In this document: piece by piece, positions 1 to 7,720 of the stretch
Position numbering within the stretch: position 1 is the stretch's first letter
Layout: every line of letters begins with the position of its first letter
Origin: SFWF01 sp045539095
GTDB lineage: Bacteria; Bacillota; Clostridia; Oscillospirales; Acutalibacteraceae
Assembly: GCA_045539095.1 (NCBI GenBank)
Contig: JAZQER010000005.1
Coordinates: 1 to 31,386, forward strand
DNA length: 31,386 bases
Reading direction: 5' to 3'
Notes under the pieces: generated by a model
Database searches by the model: none
What the model saw: only the letters and a program-made list of their open reading frames with translations
What the model was told of the DNA's origin: nothing
Made by a program: the position numbers and the translations under genes

Positions 1-40
1 GCCTCCGACTTGGGTTTATTTCCACGTCTAAAGACACCAA

Positions 41-78
41 AAAAAAGAAGGTTCGGTTTTGACCGAACCTTCTTTTTT
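41..78 (-). terminator. Intrinsic terminator of the six-gene minus-strand operon
   Basis: An 11-bp perfect GC-rich stem (47-57 with 62-72) with a TTTG loop is flanked by six A on the left and six T on the right. It lies 12 bases beyond the KDPG aldolase stop codon. The A and T tracts make it usable in both directions, so it probably also stops transcription entering from the left. Positions 1-40 show no other feature. Confidence 0.92.
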
Positions 79-89
79 ACGTATGATTT

Positions 90-1052
90 TTATTTTGTTA
101 CAAGATGAACGCCGAAGCCACCGATATCACCCTTGAAGTAAGCAAACTTAACGTTGCCCTTATCGTCGTAGGTGTAGCTGTCGGCATCAAACTCGAAGCC
201 CTGAGACTCAAAATAACGGATAGCCCTCGGAACACTAGTGGTAGCAAGACCGATGTGTCCACAGCGGCCAACACCCATCATCTTCATAACCTCTATCTCG
301 CTACCTGCGAAAATGGACTTGTTTCCGTCTTTTATGTCAGCGCCCATAATAGCCGCGAAGATGTTGGCGGTATTTTTAGCTTCGTTTTCGTCAGCCGAGT
401 TGATTCCGATGTGCTTGACCTTGATGTCGAGCATTGTGAGAACTGCTTCACGAGCGAGAGCTGTGATTCCGTCCCAGTCCTCTGCATCGACCATCTTTTC
501 GGGGACCATCCAGCTTCCGCCGCAAGCGATAATCTTCGGGAAAGCAAGATATTCGCCCAGGTTTGCGGGTCCGATACCGCCGGTGGGGATAAATCTCATC
601 TTGGGGAAAGGACCGGCCAAAGCCTTAAGAACCTTGAGTCCGCCCATAGCCTCTGCAGGGAAGAACTTTACGACCTCAAGTCCCATCTTTGTTGCGATGG
701 AGACTTCGGAAGGATTGGTACAACCGGGGGTGATTGCGATGTTGTTTTCAACACAGTAACCGACTATCTCGGGGTCGAAGCCGGGGGAGATAATGTACTT
801 TGCGCCTGCCGCAACTGCAGCCTTGCACTGGTCAAGTGTTACGACAGTGCCTGCGCCCACCAGAATGTCAGGCATCTCGCGTGCGATATTTGCGATAGCG
901 ATATCTGCGCCTGCTGCGCGGAAGGTCACCTCAGCTACAGGAATGCCGCCCTTTTTAAGTGCGGTTACAAGCGGGACGGCCTTAGAGGGGTCGTTCAGCT
1001 TGATTACAGGTACAATACCAACTTTACTGATCTGTGAAAGAATAGGATTCAT
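90..1052 (-). CDS. eda: KDPG/KHG aldolase with C-terminal VOC-like domain
   Basis: Residues 1-205 are a class I 2-dehydro-3-deoxy-6-phosphogluconate / 4-hydroxy-2-oxoglutarate aldolase, which cleaves KDPG to pyruvate and glyceraldehyde 3-phosphate in the cytosol. Visible are the catalytic Glu41 (VAEVTFR), the Schiff-base Lys129 (VVKFFPAEA) and the phosphate-binding TGGI near 157-160. Residues about 210-320 form an extra module resembling a vicinal-oxygen-chelate (glyoxalase-fold) repeat, with candidate metal ligands His214, Glu254, His266 and His316. A single-domain Eda is about 210 residues, so this is a two-domain protein of 320 residues. The ATG overlaps the upstream stop codon (ATGA), and its AGGAGAG site lies inside the end of the VTT gene, so translation is coupled. 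It is the last gene of the operon. It could finish the hexuronate pathway whose uxaB/uxaA genes lie 11 kb away. The aldolase call is firm; the role of the second domain is unknown. Confidence 0.9.
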   Translation of the reverse strand: MNPILSQISKVGIVPVIKLNDPSKAVPLVTALKKGGIPVAEVTFRAAGADIAIANIAREMPDILVGAGTVVTLDQCKAAVAAGAKYIISPGFDPEIVGYCVENNIAITPGCTNPSEVSIATKMGLEVVKFFPAEAMGGLKVLKALAGPFPKMRFIPTGGIGPANLGEYLAFPKIIACGGSWMVPEKMVDAEDWDGITALAREAVLTMLDIKVKHIGINSADENEAKNTANIFAAIMGADIKDGNKSIFAGSEIEVMKMMGVGRCGHIGLATTSVPRAIRYFESQGFEFDADSYTYDDKGNVKFAYFKGDIGGFGVHLVTK

Positions 1053-1777
1053 AAAGACTCTCCTTTTTTATTTTCAGCCTTTCGGGCTTGATATTTCTTT
1101 ATTATTATATCATAAATTTTTAAACCTGCAAGACTTATTACGCCCGTAATTACCAAAAGCAGTATTCCTCCGAGATATTTTCCCTCGCCGAAAAGGTTAC
1201 CTCCTATTGTTGAGGATATGACCGACGGTATTCTGGCAATCATACTGATTATCAGAAACTCACTCATCTTCATTCTGGTGAGCGGCACGACATAAGTCAG
1301 CAGATCCTTGGGCGTACCGGGGATAAGAAATAGGATAAAAACTAAATAGTTCAGCTTTTTTTCGCTGTTAATAAACCTTAAAGAGTTTATTTTGTTAACA
1401 TCTACAAAAAGCTCGACAACCTTAATGCCCCATTTTTTCACGAGTGCAAAAACCGCAGCCGAAGCGAGCGCCACACCTATAAGACAGATGACAGTGCCTT
1501 CTACTGCGCCAAAGGCAAGACCAAGACCCACTTCAACGAATTCACCCGGAATAAGTGCAATAAAGACCTGTAAAAACTGTATGCCGACGGCAACGAACCT
1601 TCCCCACCAACCGTAGCCCTCGATAAAGGTCTCAAAGCTTTCAGCGGTAGCTCCCATTGAACCCAAGCGGTCAATAACAATGTAGGTTATAAGAGCCATT
1701 ATGCCTATGACCGCCGCCAGCGATATTAACGCAATTATTCTTTTTCTCTTTAAGGTCAGTTTTCCTTCTTTACTCAT
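1049..1777 (-). CDS. TVP38/TMEM64 (VTT domain) membrane protein
   Basis: This 242-residue integral membrane protein has a hydrophobic segment near residues 15-35, a central VTT/SNARE-associated core and a C-terminal membrane segment with a Lys/Arg-rich tail. Characteristic pieces are PGEFVEVGLGLAFG and the LIPGTPKDLLTYV re-entrant motif. The family is linked to lipid scrambling or small-molecule transport, but the substrate cannot be told here. I chose the ATG at 1777, which overlaps the end of the HAD gene by eight bases. A TTG at 1801 would add eight residues but has no ribosome site. A GAGGAG lies about 16 bases upstream of the chosen start, rather far, so coupled re-initiation is likely. 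Confidence 0.85.
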   Translation of the reverse strand: MSKEGKLTLKRKRIIALISLAAVIGIMALITYIVIDRLGSMGATAESFETFIEGYGWWGRFVAVGIQFLQVFIALIPGEFVEVGLGLAFGAVEGTVICLIGVALASAAVFALVKKWGIKVVELFVDVNKINSLRFINSEKKLNYLVFILFLIPGTPKDLLTYVVPLTRMKMSEFLIISMIARIPSVISSTIGGNLFGEGKYLGGILLLVITGVISLAGLKIYDIIIKKYQARKAENKKGESL

Positions 1778-2453
1778 AAAAGAGTTTTTCCATCTCCTCA
1801 AAGCTTGTTACTTCATATGTAGGCTGATAGATTTTCGCTTGCCTTAAGCGGTTGAAAAAACAAGTATCAATACCTGCGTTTATACCGCCCAAAATGTCAG
1901 ACGACATACTGTCGCCTATAATGCATATTTTTGATTTGTCAGGCTCTGAAACCTCTGCCAGCACCTTATCAAAGAAATCTTTGTCGGGCTTTTTAACTCC
2001 CATATCTTCAGATATAAAAATTTTTTTGAAATACGGCTCAAGGCCCGAACCTACATACCGTTTATTTTGAACATACGAGTTACCGTTGGTTATTATATAC
2101 ATATCATATTTAAGACAGAGCTTCTGACAAAGCGGTAAAGCACCACGCAGCAGCATTTTGCCGTTTGAAAGCTCCTCTATATATTTCGCTGCCATTATTT
2201 CGGAATCGATATCTGCGCCGATGGCTTTTATAAACTCTCTGAAACGGCCTACCTTTATTTCCTCGCGCCGAATTTCACCCTTTTCAAATCTTTTCCAGAA
2301 GCTGTCATTTATAGAGGAGTAAAGAAGCCCTGTCTCTTTAGTATAATCTATTCCAAAGAAAAGACAGGTGTTTTTGATGCCGTCCTCCTCTGCGGCGTAA
2401 AAGTCCATTAAGGTATTATCTGCGTCGAAAAGGAGTGTAGTGTATTTTTTCAT
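1770..2453 (-). CDS. yjjG: HAD hydrolase, YjjG-type 5'-nucleotidase
   Basis: This 227-residue haloacid-dehalogenase phosphatase has all four motifs: motif I DADNTL with nucleophile Asp10 and acid/base Asp12, motif II ITNGN, motif III Lys in GVKKPD, and motif IV IGDSMSSD. The helical cap after motif I and the overall similarity point to the YjjG/YfnB nucleotidase branch, which dephosphorylates pyrimidine nucleoside monophosphates, including non-canonical ones. The ATG at 2453 comes one base after the upstream stop codon. An in-frame ATG at 2477 would add eight residues that do not fit the usual family N-terminus. Together with the operon's NUDIX protein it suggests nucleotide clean-up, which is inference. 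Confidence 0.82.
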   Translation of the reverse strand: MKKYTTLLFDADNTLMDFYAAEEDGIKNTCLFFGIDYTKETGLLYSSINDSFWKRFEKGEIRREEIKVGRFREFIKAIGADIDSEIMAAKYIEELSNGKMLLRGALPLCQKLCLKYDMYIITNGNSYVQNKRYVGSGLEPYFKKIFISEDMGVKKPDKDFFDKVLAEVSEPDKSKICIIGDSMSSDILGGINAGIDTCFFNRLRQAKIYQPTYEVTSFEEMEKLFYE

Positions 2454-2454
2454 T

Positions 2455-3273
2455 TTATACACCCATAAAGAAAGCAATTATAGGCGCCACTGAAATTAGG
2501 GCAACGAAACAAAATGCAACAATAACAGCACCTATGGCTCTCGCCGCAGAGGTGCCACCATTGGCGTTAAGGTGCATAATATACGCAGGTGTGCCGCCGT
2601 ACTCGTTTTTTATTTTGGCGATTTTCTCAAGCGCGTGCTCTTTATAAAAATGATGTCCGAATAGGCCCATAACAATAGGCATAGCTAACCCACCGACATA
2701 TTGCTCTATGAATGAAAATATTGTTATAGCATTTGCGCTGTAGCGCAAGGCAAGCTCGTTTATGTAGTCGTTAAGCCAAGCTGAAGTCGCGGAAGGATCG
2801 GCAGCGTAGGTATCAATATAAGAATACATCACAGAAAAAACATCTCCGTAGAGTTGTGTCATAGCCCCAAAGTTGGCAATTAAGTTAGCAGCCTGAAGCA
2901 CGATCGAGACACCAAGCAGGATAAAGCCGATTTTATTCATCTTGCGGTAGAAAAACCAAGCCGCCATACCAAAAAAGCCAAAAAACAATCCAAGCAAAAA
3001 AACAGGCCAACACCAAGAGACCTTTTTGTTCTTCTTTTGCATGTTTACGAACTCCGGCACAATGCGGTCATTGTTTTTGCCGACAAAAACATTCATTTCA
3101 TAAATTGAAATATCTTCAGATACTGGAATGCTGTCATTGGAGGTATCCTGATTTTGCCAGTCGCCGCTTTCCCATACAGGCTTTCGGTCAACACAAGGAA
3201 GCTCGGCACCGCAAAACTTACAGTATTTATATTCCGCGCTGTTTTCGGTCTGACATTGAATACAAACTTTCAT
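2455..3273 (-). CDS. Zinc-ribbon DUF2628-like membrane protein
   Basis: This 272-residue protein begins with a zinc ribbon (Cys4, Cys7, Cys18, Cys21), followed by a polar linker of about 65 residues and then a membrane domain. The SWCWPVFLLG...FFYRKMNKIG stretch is the typical DUF2628 core, with Trp-rich entry and an aromatic FFYRKM segment. Further hydrophobic segments lie around residues 115-135, 180-200 and 245-270. It shares architecture and the S-W-x-W/F-x-K-M pattern with the next gene upstream, so the two look like diverged paralogues. The ATG follows an AAAGGAG site. The biochemical function is unknown. Confidence 0.75.
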   Translation of the reverse strand: MKVCIQCQTENSAEYKYCKFCGAELPCVDRKPVWESGDWQNQDTSNDSIPVSEDISIYEMNVFVGKNNDRIVPEFVNMQKKNKKVSWCWPVFLLGLFFGFFGMAAWFFYRKMNKIGFILLGVSIVLQAANLIANFGAMTQLYGDVFSVMYSYIDTYAADPSATSAWLNDYINELALRYSANAITIFSFIEQYVGGLAMPIVMGLFGHHFYKEHALEKIAKIKNEYGGTPAYIMHLNANGGTSAARAIGAVIVAFCFVALISVAPIIAFFMGV

Positions 3274-3294
3274 AAAGAACTCCTTTCAGGACAG

Positions 3295-4206
3295 TTAAAT
3301 CAAAAATGTCGATAATATATCGCCCAATATGGAAACGGCAAAAACTGCTACCATAAAAGCAAGAGGGCTTATACCGCCGAGTTTTCTTGTTGCAACATCC
3401 TTATCCTCTGCTTCTCTTATCTCGCCGCAGACACGAAGCACCCGTTTTTTATAGGTGTAGTCTGCAAAAAGCGCGCTGATTATCCGTATTACAAGCTCGA
3501 GAACGATGCCGACTGTGGCAAAAAGCATAACGACTGTTGGCGCCGCTGCCATAGCCTCTGACATAACCGCTACTGTTTCAGTGTAGCTCATATTATCGGT
3601 AATAGGAGCTGATTGTATGGCTTGCATCATCGGAATTGAGAACAGTGAAGAGGCTATCATAAGCGCTGCGACAACTGCCGACAGGGCGTACATTTTACGG
3701 AAAGCAAACCATCCGTGCGGGACCAAAAATGCCGCCCAGTTCCACGAAAGCTTTCTACCCTTTGCCAAAGCTTTGAATTTTAAAAGGTATCTTCCTGCGT
3801 TCATGGTGACGACCTTTATAATTTCTTTTACTTTGAAGCCTTGCTCAAATTCCTCTTCAGTATCGATCGAGACACCGTATACGGCGTTTGCAAATTCAGG
3901 AGAAGCCATCATATTGTTAAAGCCACAGAAGGGGCAGAAGCGTGCGTTTTCCTCAAGCTCTTTACCGCATCGGCGGCAGGTATTAGGCGCTTTTGTTTTT
4001 TCGGCAATCGGCTCTGCTTGGGGCTCCGAAGTATACTTATACTCCTCGGATGTGCCGTGAAACTCTGCTAGCTTACAGTGTCCGACCGACTGCCAGCAAT
4101 CTCTGTGGTGGGGGGCTCCACAATCGGGACAGAAGACAATATCGTCCTCTTCAAAAAGGTAGGAGTCGCACACAACGCACTTCCTGCCATCAAGTTTTAA
4201 ACTCAA
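3295..4206 (-). CDS. RING-like plus zinc-ribbon membrane protein
   Basis: This 303-residue protein carries two zinc modules. Residues 10-44 have a prokaryotic RING-finger-like pattern (Cys10, Cys13, Cys26, Cys29, His33/His34, Cys37, Cys44). Residues 77-94 are a zinc ribbon (C77, C80, C91, C94). A membrane domain follows with an SWNWAAFLVPHGWFAFRKM entry and three or four hydrophobic segments, similar to DUF2628 proteins. The start is TTG at 4206: an AAGGAGG lies seven bases upstream, and the TTGA overlaps the stop of the NUDIX gene, giving tight coupling. The bacterial RING-like family (Prok-RING type) has no settled function. Ubiquitin ligase activity should not be assumed. Confidence 0.75.
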   Translation of the reverse strand: MSLKLDGRKCVVCDSYLFEEDDIVFCPDCGAPHHRDCWQSVGHCKLAEFHGTSEEYKYTSEPQAEPIAEKTKAPNTCRRCGKELEENARFCPFCGFNNMMASPEFANAVYGVSIDTEEEFEQGFKVKEIIKVVTMNAGRYLLKFKALAKGRKLSWNWAAFLVPHGWFAFRKMYALSAVVAALMIASSLFSIPMMQAIQSAPITDNMSYTETVAVMSEAMAAAPTVVMLFATVGIVLELVIRIISALFADYTYKKRVLRVCGEIREAEDKDVATRKLGGISPLAFMVAVFAVSILGDILSTFLI

Positions 4207-4730
4207 ACCGTTTCCTCCTTGGTGTTATTCATATGCTCTAAATAGTCAAATACGGTTTTAAAATATTCTCTTCCGTAATTGTGATATTCTCTTTTTTCTA
4301 TCATATTGTGAAGCTCATCAGGGGTGACCCATTTTACTTCGGCGACCTCGTTTCTCTGCAGTCGGAGACCCGTCGCATCAGCATCACATCGGATAAAATA
4401 AATATCAAGCAGAGAGTTTCGTCTTTTCAGTCGGGCGGAAAACCTGAGTGCACCGTCGGCAGCTTTAATTCCAAGCTCTTCGTAGAGCTCTCTGGCGGCC
4501 GCAGTAGCTGAATTTTCACCCGAAACGGCAGAGCCGCCCGTAGCTGCCCATTCGCCCGGCATAAGTCTTCTGCGTTCACTTCTCCGTTGAATAAGCAGGT
4601 TACCCTTTGAAGATACTACCCATATATGGACAACAAGGTGATACTCACCGCTTTTAAGCACCGTCCGCCCTCTGACGGCGGTTCTCCCGGTTACAACACC
4701 CTTTTCATTCATTATATCCCAAATTTCCAT
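4203..4730 (-). CDS. NUDIX hydrolase
   Basis: This 175-residue protein has a complete NUDIX box in the form G-x5-E-x7-REL-x-EE-x-GI, from GGSAVSGE to ELYEELGI. The metal-binding glutamates are intact. The N-terminal MEIWDIMNEKG and the HIWVVSSKGNLLIQRRS strand resemble the isopentenyl-diphosphate-isomerase-like / YfcD-type NUDIX branch rather than ADP-ribose pyrophosphatases, but the substrate cannot be fixed from sequence. It is the first gene of the six-gene minus-strand operon. It starts at an ATG with an AGAGGT site and lies just behind a well-spaced promoter. Its end contains the ribosome site for the next gene. Confidence 0.88.
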   Translation of the reverse strand: MEIWDIMNEKGVVTGRTAVRGRTVLKSGEYHLVVHIWVVSSKGNLLIQRRSERRRLMPGEWAATGGSAVSGENSATAAARELYEELGIKAADGALRFSARLKRRNSLLDIYFIRCDADATGLRLQRNEVAEVKWVTPDELHNMIEKREYHNYGREYFKTVFDYLEHMNNTKEETV

Positions 4731-4759
4731 TTTTTACCTCTTTGGCACTATTATTCCAA

Positions 4760-4788
4760 ATTATATATCACACAAGTAATAATAACAA
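4760..4788 (-). promoter_or_regulatory. Sigma-A-type promoter for the NUDIX-to-eda operon
   Basis: On the minus strand, TTGTTA (4788-4783) and TATAAT (4765-4760) are separated by exactly 17 bases. This places the start near 4753 and leaves a short leader of roughly 20 bases before the NUDIX ATG. The -10 is perfect and the -35 matches four of six. Confidence 0.75.
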
Positions 4789-4855
4789 ATAAATTAAGAA
4801 TATACAACCCATTTTTTATGAACTCTTTTTTAATAATTAAATAATTAAATAATAC

Positions 4856-4884
4856 TTGTAAATAACTGAAAAGTATATTATAAT
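4856..4884 (+). promoter_or_regulatory. Promoter of the SRP RNA gene
   Basis: TTGTAA (4856-4861), a 17-base spacer and a perfect TATAAT (4879-4884) predict a start near 4891, just before the terminal helix of the SRP RNA. The surrounding region 4790-4855 is very A/T rich and holds nothing else I can identify. Confidence 0.8.
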
Positions 4885-4890
4885 AATACA

Positions 4891-5055
4891 GTACCCTTTG
4901 ACTGTGTGAGAGGGTGTGCGAATGGGCGGGTCCTGTGCGACAGGGTACCGCGAACCATGTCAGGCGGGGAACCGAGCAGCATTAAGCAGTCCACTCTGTG
5001 CGCCGCAGTAAATCGGCTCATTCGTACGCCCTGTCATACAGTCGTTTTGTTTTTA
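4891..5055 (+). ncRNA. ffs: Signal recognition particle RNA
   Basis: The conserved helix 8 signature is present: ATGTCAGG, CGG stem, GGAA tetraloop at 4968-4971, CCG, then AGCAGC. This is the Ffh M-domain binding site. The flanks form a long terminal helix: 4900-4926 pairs with 5017-5043 with one mismatch and a few G-U pairs. After the helix comes GTTTTGTTTTTATT, so the terminal helix itself probably serves as the terminator. The predicted start leaves no room for a 5' Alu domain, so the RNA appears to be a compact bacterial form of about 150 bases. The exact ends are inferred. dnaX lies about 60 bases downstream with no convincing promoter of its own visible. Confidence 0.88.
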
Positions 5056-5110
5056 TTCAATTTAAGTTCTGGCAAAGTATAAGATTGTTTTTTACAGGAA
5101 GTGAGAAAAT

Positions 5111-6739
5111 ATGGCATACAAGGCTCTGTACAGAAAATACCGTCCGCTGACCTTTTCAGATGTCTGCGGTCAGGAACATATTACCGAGACTTTAAAGGGC
5201 GAGCTCAAGGCGGGGAAGATTTCTCACGCTTATCTTTTCACGGGAACACGCGGTACAGGTAAAACCAGCTGCGCAAAAATTCTTGCCCGCGCCGTAAATT
5301 GTCAGTGTAACAAGGACGGAGACCCGTGTCTTGAGTGTGAGGCCTGCCGCCTTGCCATAAGCGAGGAAGCCACCGATATTGTCGAGATGGATGCCGCCTC
5401 TAACAACAGTGTTGAGGATGTAAGAATACTTCGCGAGCAGATAAATTTCACCCCCGCGACCCTTAAGTACAGAGTTTATATCATAGACGAGGTGCATATG
5501 CTATCGTCTGCAGCGTTTAACGCTTTGCTCAAGACCCTTGAGGAGCCGCCTGCTCACGTTATATTCATTCTTGCGACCACCGAAGTGCACAAGCTTCCCG
5601 CGACAATCCTTTCACGTTGTCAGCGTTTTGATTTTCACCGAATAGAAAACGGAAAGATCATTGAGAGAATTTTATATATTGCTGAAAAAGAAGGCTTTAC
5701 GGTTACCGATGAAGCCGCAAACCTTATCGCCGCAGCGGCTGACGGAGGCATGCGTGACGCGCTGTCTATACTTGACCTCTGTCTTTCAAATTCGACCGAA
5801 ATAACCGAGCAAACGGTAATAACTGCCCTTGGTATGAGCGGAAATGAATATCTCACTAAGCTATCGGAGAGTATTCTTGAAAACAACACCGAAAAGGCTC
5901 TTACATTAATTGATGAGCTGCATAAAAACTCGGTCGATATGCTGAGGCTGGCAAACGAGCTTTCGTCGTATTTCCGCGATATTATGATAGTAAAGACCGT
6001 ATCGTCGGACAAAAAGCCCATTGTCTGCTCGTCCGAACAGCTTGAAGTCTACAAAAGACTTGCTGAAAAATTTGATATTAAAGATGTCTTGCGCACACTG
6101 AATATGCTATCCTCTGCCATTTCGGATATGCAGAGTGCAAACCGCAGAAGCGTGCTTGAGATGACCCTTATAAAGCTTTGCGACCCCGCACTTTCAGAGG
6201 ATTTTGCATCGCTTGAAAAGAGGGTGAGAGCGCTTGAAACGGGCGGCGTAAGAATAGCATCTGTTACTGTTGTAAAGGAGACCCCCGAAAAACAGGCAGA
6301 GCCTGTAAACGTATCTTTGGCAGAGCCCGAAGCCCCAATAGAGGATGAGATTATCCCACCGCCTGAAGAGGAAGAGCCTGCGCCTGTCGGGACGGAGCCG
6401 ACGCGTGAAGCGGGCGGCGATCAGCCGATCGCAGAGTGGAGTGAGATACTGAAGATACTATCCCGAACAAATCCGCTTATGGGCGGTGTACTTAACGGCT
6501 CGAGAGCGTTTGTTTCGGGTCAGTATCTGCTGATAGATGCGCCGAATCCTCAGTTTAAGGATCTTATAAATCAAAAGGACGCCTTCTATCGCGATTCATT
6601 GCGTAATGCCGCCGCAGAGGTCCTCGGCAAGAGCTATAAGCTCGGTCCCTATAAAAAGACTTCGGCTACGGCAACCGACAACCCACTGCTTCAGCTTCAG
6701 GACAAACTGAGACAGTTAGAGGTTCCAAAACATAAATAA
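5111..6739 (+). CDS. dnaX: DNA polymerase III subunit gamma/tau
   Basis: This 542-residue clamp-loader ATPase belongs to the DNA polymerase III holoenzyme. Domain I contains Walker A GTRGTGKT (45-52), a four-Cys zinc module (Cys64, Cys73, Cys76, Cys79), Walker B IIDEVH (124-129) and the sensor-1/Arg-finger region with SRC (168-170). The helical lid and oligomerisation domains follow to about residue 370. After an acidic, Pro-rich linker (about 395-430) there is a C-terminal domain of about 100 residues like that of Firmicutes tau. Length is close to the B. subtilis protein. The start is the ATG after AGGAAGTGAG. The order dnaX-ybaB-recR is the classic conserved cluster. Confidence 0.97.
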   Translation: MAYKALYRKYRPLTFSDVCGQEHITETLKGELKAGKISHAYLFTGTRGTGKTSCAKILARAVNCQCNKDGDPCLECEACRLAISEEATDIVEMDAASNNSVEDVRILREQINFTPATLKYRVYIIDEVHMLSSAAFNALLKTLEEPPAHVIFILATTEVHKLPATILSRCQRFDFHRIENGKIIERILYIAEKEGFTVTDEAANLIAAAADGGMRDALSILDLCLSNSTEITEQTVITALGMSGNEYLTKLSESILENNTEKALTLIDELHKNSVDMLRLANELSSYFRDIMIVKTVSSDKKPIVCSSEQLEVYKRLAEKFDIKDVLRTLNMLSSAISDMQSANRRSVLEMTLIKLCDPALSEDFASLEKRVRALETGGVRIASVTVVKETPEKQAEPVNVSLAEPEAPIEDEIIPPPEEEEPAPVGTEPTREAGGDQPIAEWSEILKILSRTNPLMGGVLNGSRAFVSGQYLLIDAPNPQFKDLINQKDAFYRDSLRNAAAEVLGKSYKLGPYKKTSATATDNPLLQLQDKLRQLEVPKHK

Positions 6740-6759
6740 GTTTCAAGGAGTAGTATATA

Positions 6760-7116
6760 ATGAAAGTAAGAATTCCGAACAATAACGGCGGTATGAGCCA
6801 ACAGCAGATGTTAAAAAGAGTTCAGCAGATGCAGGAGGATATGGCAAATCTGCAGGAGGATCTTGACGCAAGACAGTACGAGGGTAAGGCAGGCGGAGAT
6901 ATGGTCTCGGTCACCGTTACGGGTAAGCATGAGGTCGTATCTGTAAAAATAAAATCCGAAGTGCTTGAGGAGTGCGAGGGCGACCCTGAGATGCTTGAGG
7001 ATTTTGTTACCATCGCCGTAAACGAGGCTATAAACAAGGCAATCAAGACCTCAGAAGAGGAAATGGGCGCTATAACCAGTGGACTTAATATCCCCGGTAT
7101 GCCCGGAATGTTCTAA
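6760..7116 (+). CDS. ybaB: YbaB/EbfC family nucleoid-associated protein
   Basis: This 118-residue protein has the YbaB/EbfC signature: an N-terminal Met/Gln-rich helix (MLKRVQQMQEDM), the central V-V-x-V-x-I-K strand region, and a helical C-terminus ending in a flexible Gly/Pro/Met tail. The family forms dimers that bind DNA with little sequence specificity and is nearly always encoded between dnaX and recR, as here. AAGGAG lies upstream of the ATG. The gap to dnaX is 20 bases and to recR three bases. Confidence 0.95.
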   Translation: MKVRIPNNNGGMSQQQMLKRVQQMQEDMANLQEDLDARQYEGKAGGDMVSVTVTGKHEVVSVKIKSEVLEECEGDPEMLEDFVTIAVNEAINKAIKTSEEEMGAITSGLNIPGMPGMF

Positions 7117-7119
7117 GCT

Positions 7120-7719
7120 ATGCCGTACAACATAGTATCGTTAAACGAACTTACGGCGCAGTTTGAAAAGCTGCCCGGAATAGGAAAAAAGACGGCGCAG
7201 AGACTGGCTTTTTATGTCATAACCGCGCCTGAGGACTATGCGCGCCGTTTTGCCAACGCGCTGACTGATGCGAGAAGTAAAATTCGTCTGTGCCGTTGCT
7301 GTCAGGCGCTTACCGACAACGAGGTGTGTCCCGTTTGTTCGGATATGACACGCGATAAATCGGTCATATGCGTTGTAAGTGACCCAAAGGATGTGCTTGC
7401 GTTCGAGCGCACAAGAGAGTATAAAGGCGTTTACCACGTACTTCACGGCGTTATTTCACCTTTAGAGGGAATAAGCCCCGAAAAGTTGAAGATACGCGAG
7501 CTTATGAGCCGCCTTGCCGACGGAACGGTCAAGGAAGTCATTATGGCGACCGACCCCACAGTTGAGGGAGAGGCAACCGCAGGCTACATATCAAGATTTA
7601 TTAAACCGATGGGTATAAAGATAACCCGTCTTGCTTACGGCGTTCCCGTTGGCGGAAATCTTGAATATGCCGATGAGGTCACTCTGCAAAGAGCATTAGA
7701 CGGAAGAAATGAAATATAG
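7120..7719 (+). CDS. recR: Recombination mediator protein RecR
   Basis: This 199-residue protein has the full RecR domain order: helix-hairpin-helix (LPGIGKKTAQRLAF, about 18-31), a four-Cys zinc finger (Cys58, Cys61, Cys70, Cys73, with LTDNEVCPVC), a TOPRIM domain from about residue 81 (VVSDPKDVLAFE) and a C-terminal Walker-B-like region. RecR works with RecO (and RecF) to load RecA at gaps. There is no strong ribosome site in front of its ATG, which lies three bases after the ybaB stop, so it is probably translated by coupling. Confidence 0.97.
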   Translation: MPYNIVSLNELTAQFEKLPGIGKKTAQRLAFYVITAPEDYARRFANALTDARSKIRLCRCCQALTDNEVCPVCSDMTRDKSVICVVSDPKDVLAFERTREYKGVYHVLHGVISPLEGISPEKLKIRELMSRLADGTVKEVIMATDPTVEGEATAGYISRFIKPMGIKITRLAYGVPVGGNLEYADEVTLQRALDGRNEI

Positions 7720-7720
7720 C

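Noticed and set aside
105..1037. 310-codon open frame antisense to the KDPG aldolase
   Set aside because: It has no ribosome site, no recognisable domain and mirrors a clear aldolase on the other strand; it is a codon-bias shadow.
1777..1801. TTG start giving an eight-residue longer VTT protein
   Set aside because: No Shine-Dalgarno precedes it, and the ATG overlapping the HAD stop codon fits the coupling pattern of the operon.
5111..6739. Possible programmed frameshift in dnaX producing a short gamma form
   Set aside because: I found no slippery A-rich heptamer with a following stop in the right frame; the gene reads through as a single Firmicutes-length protein.
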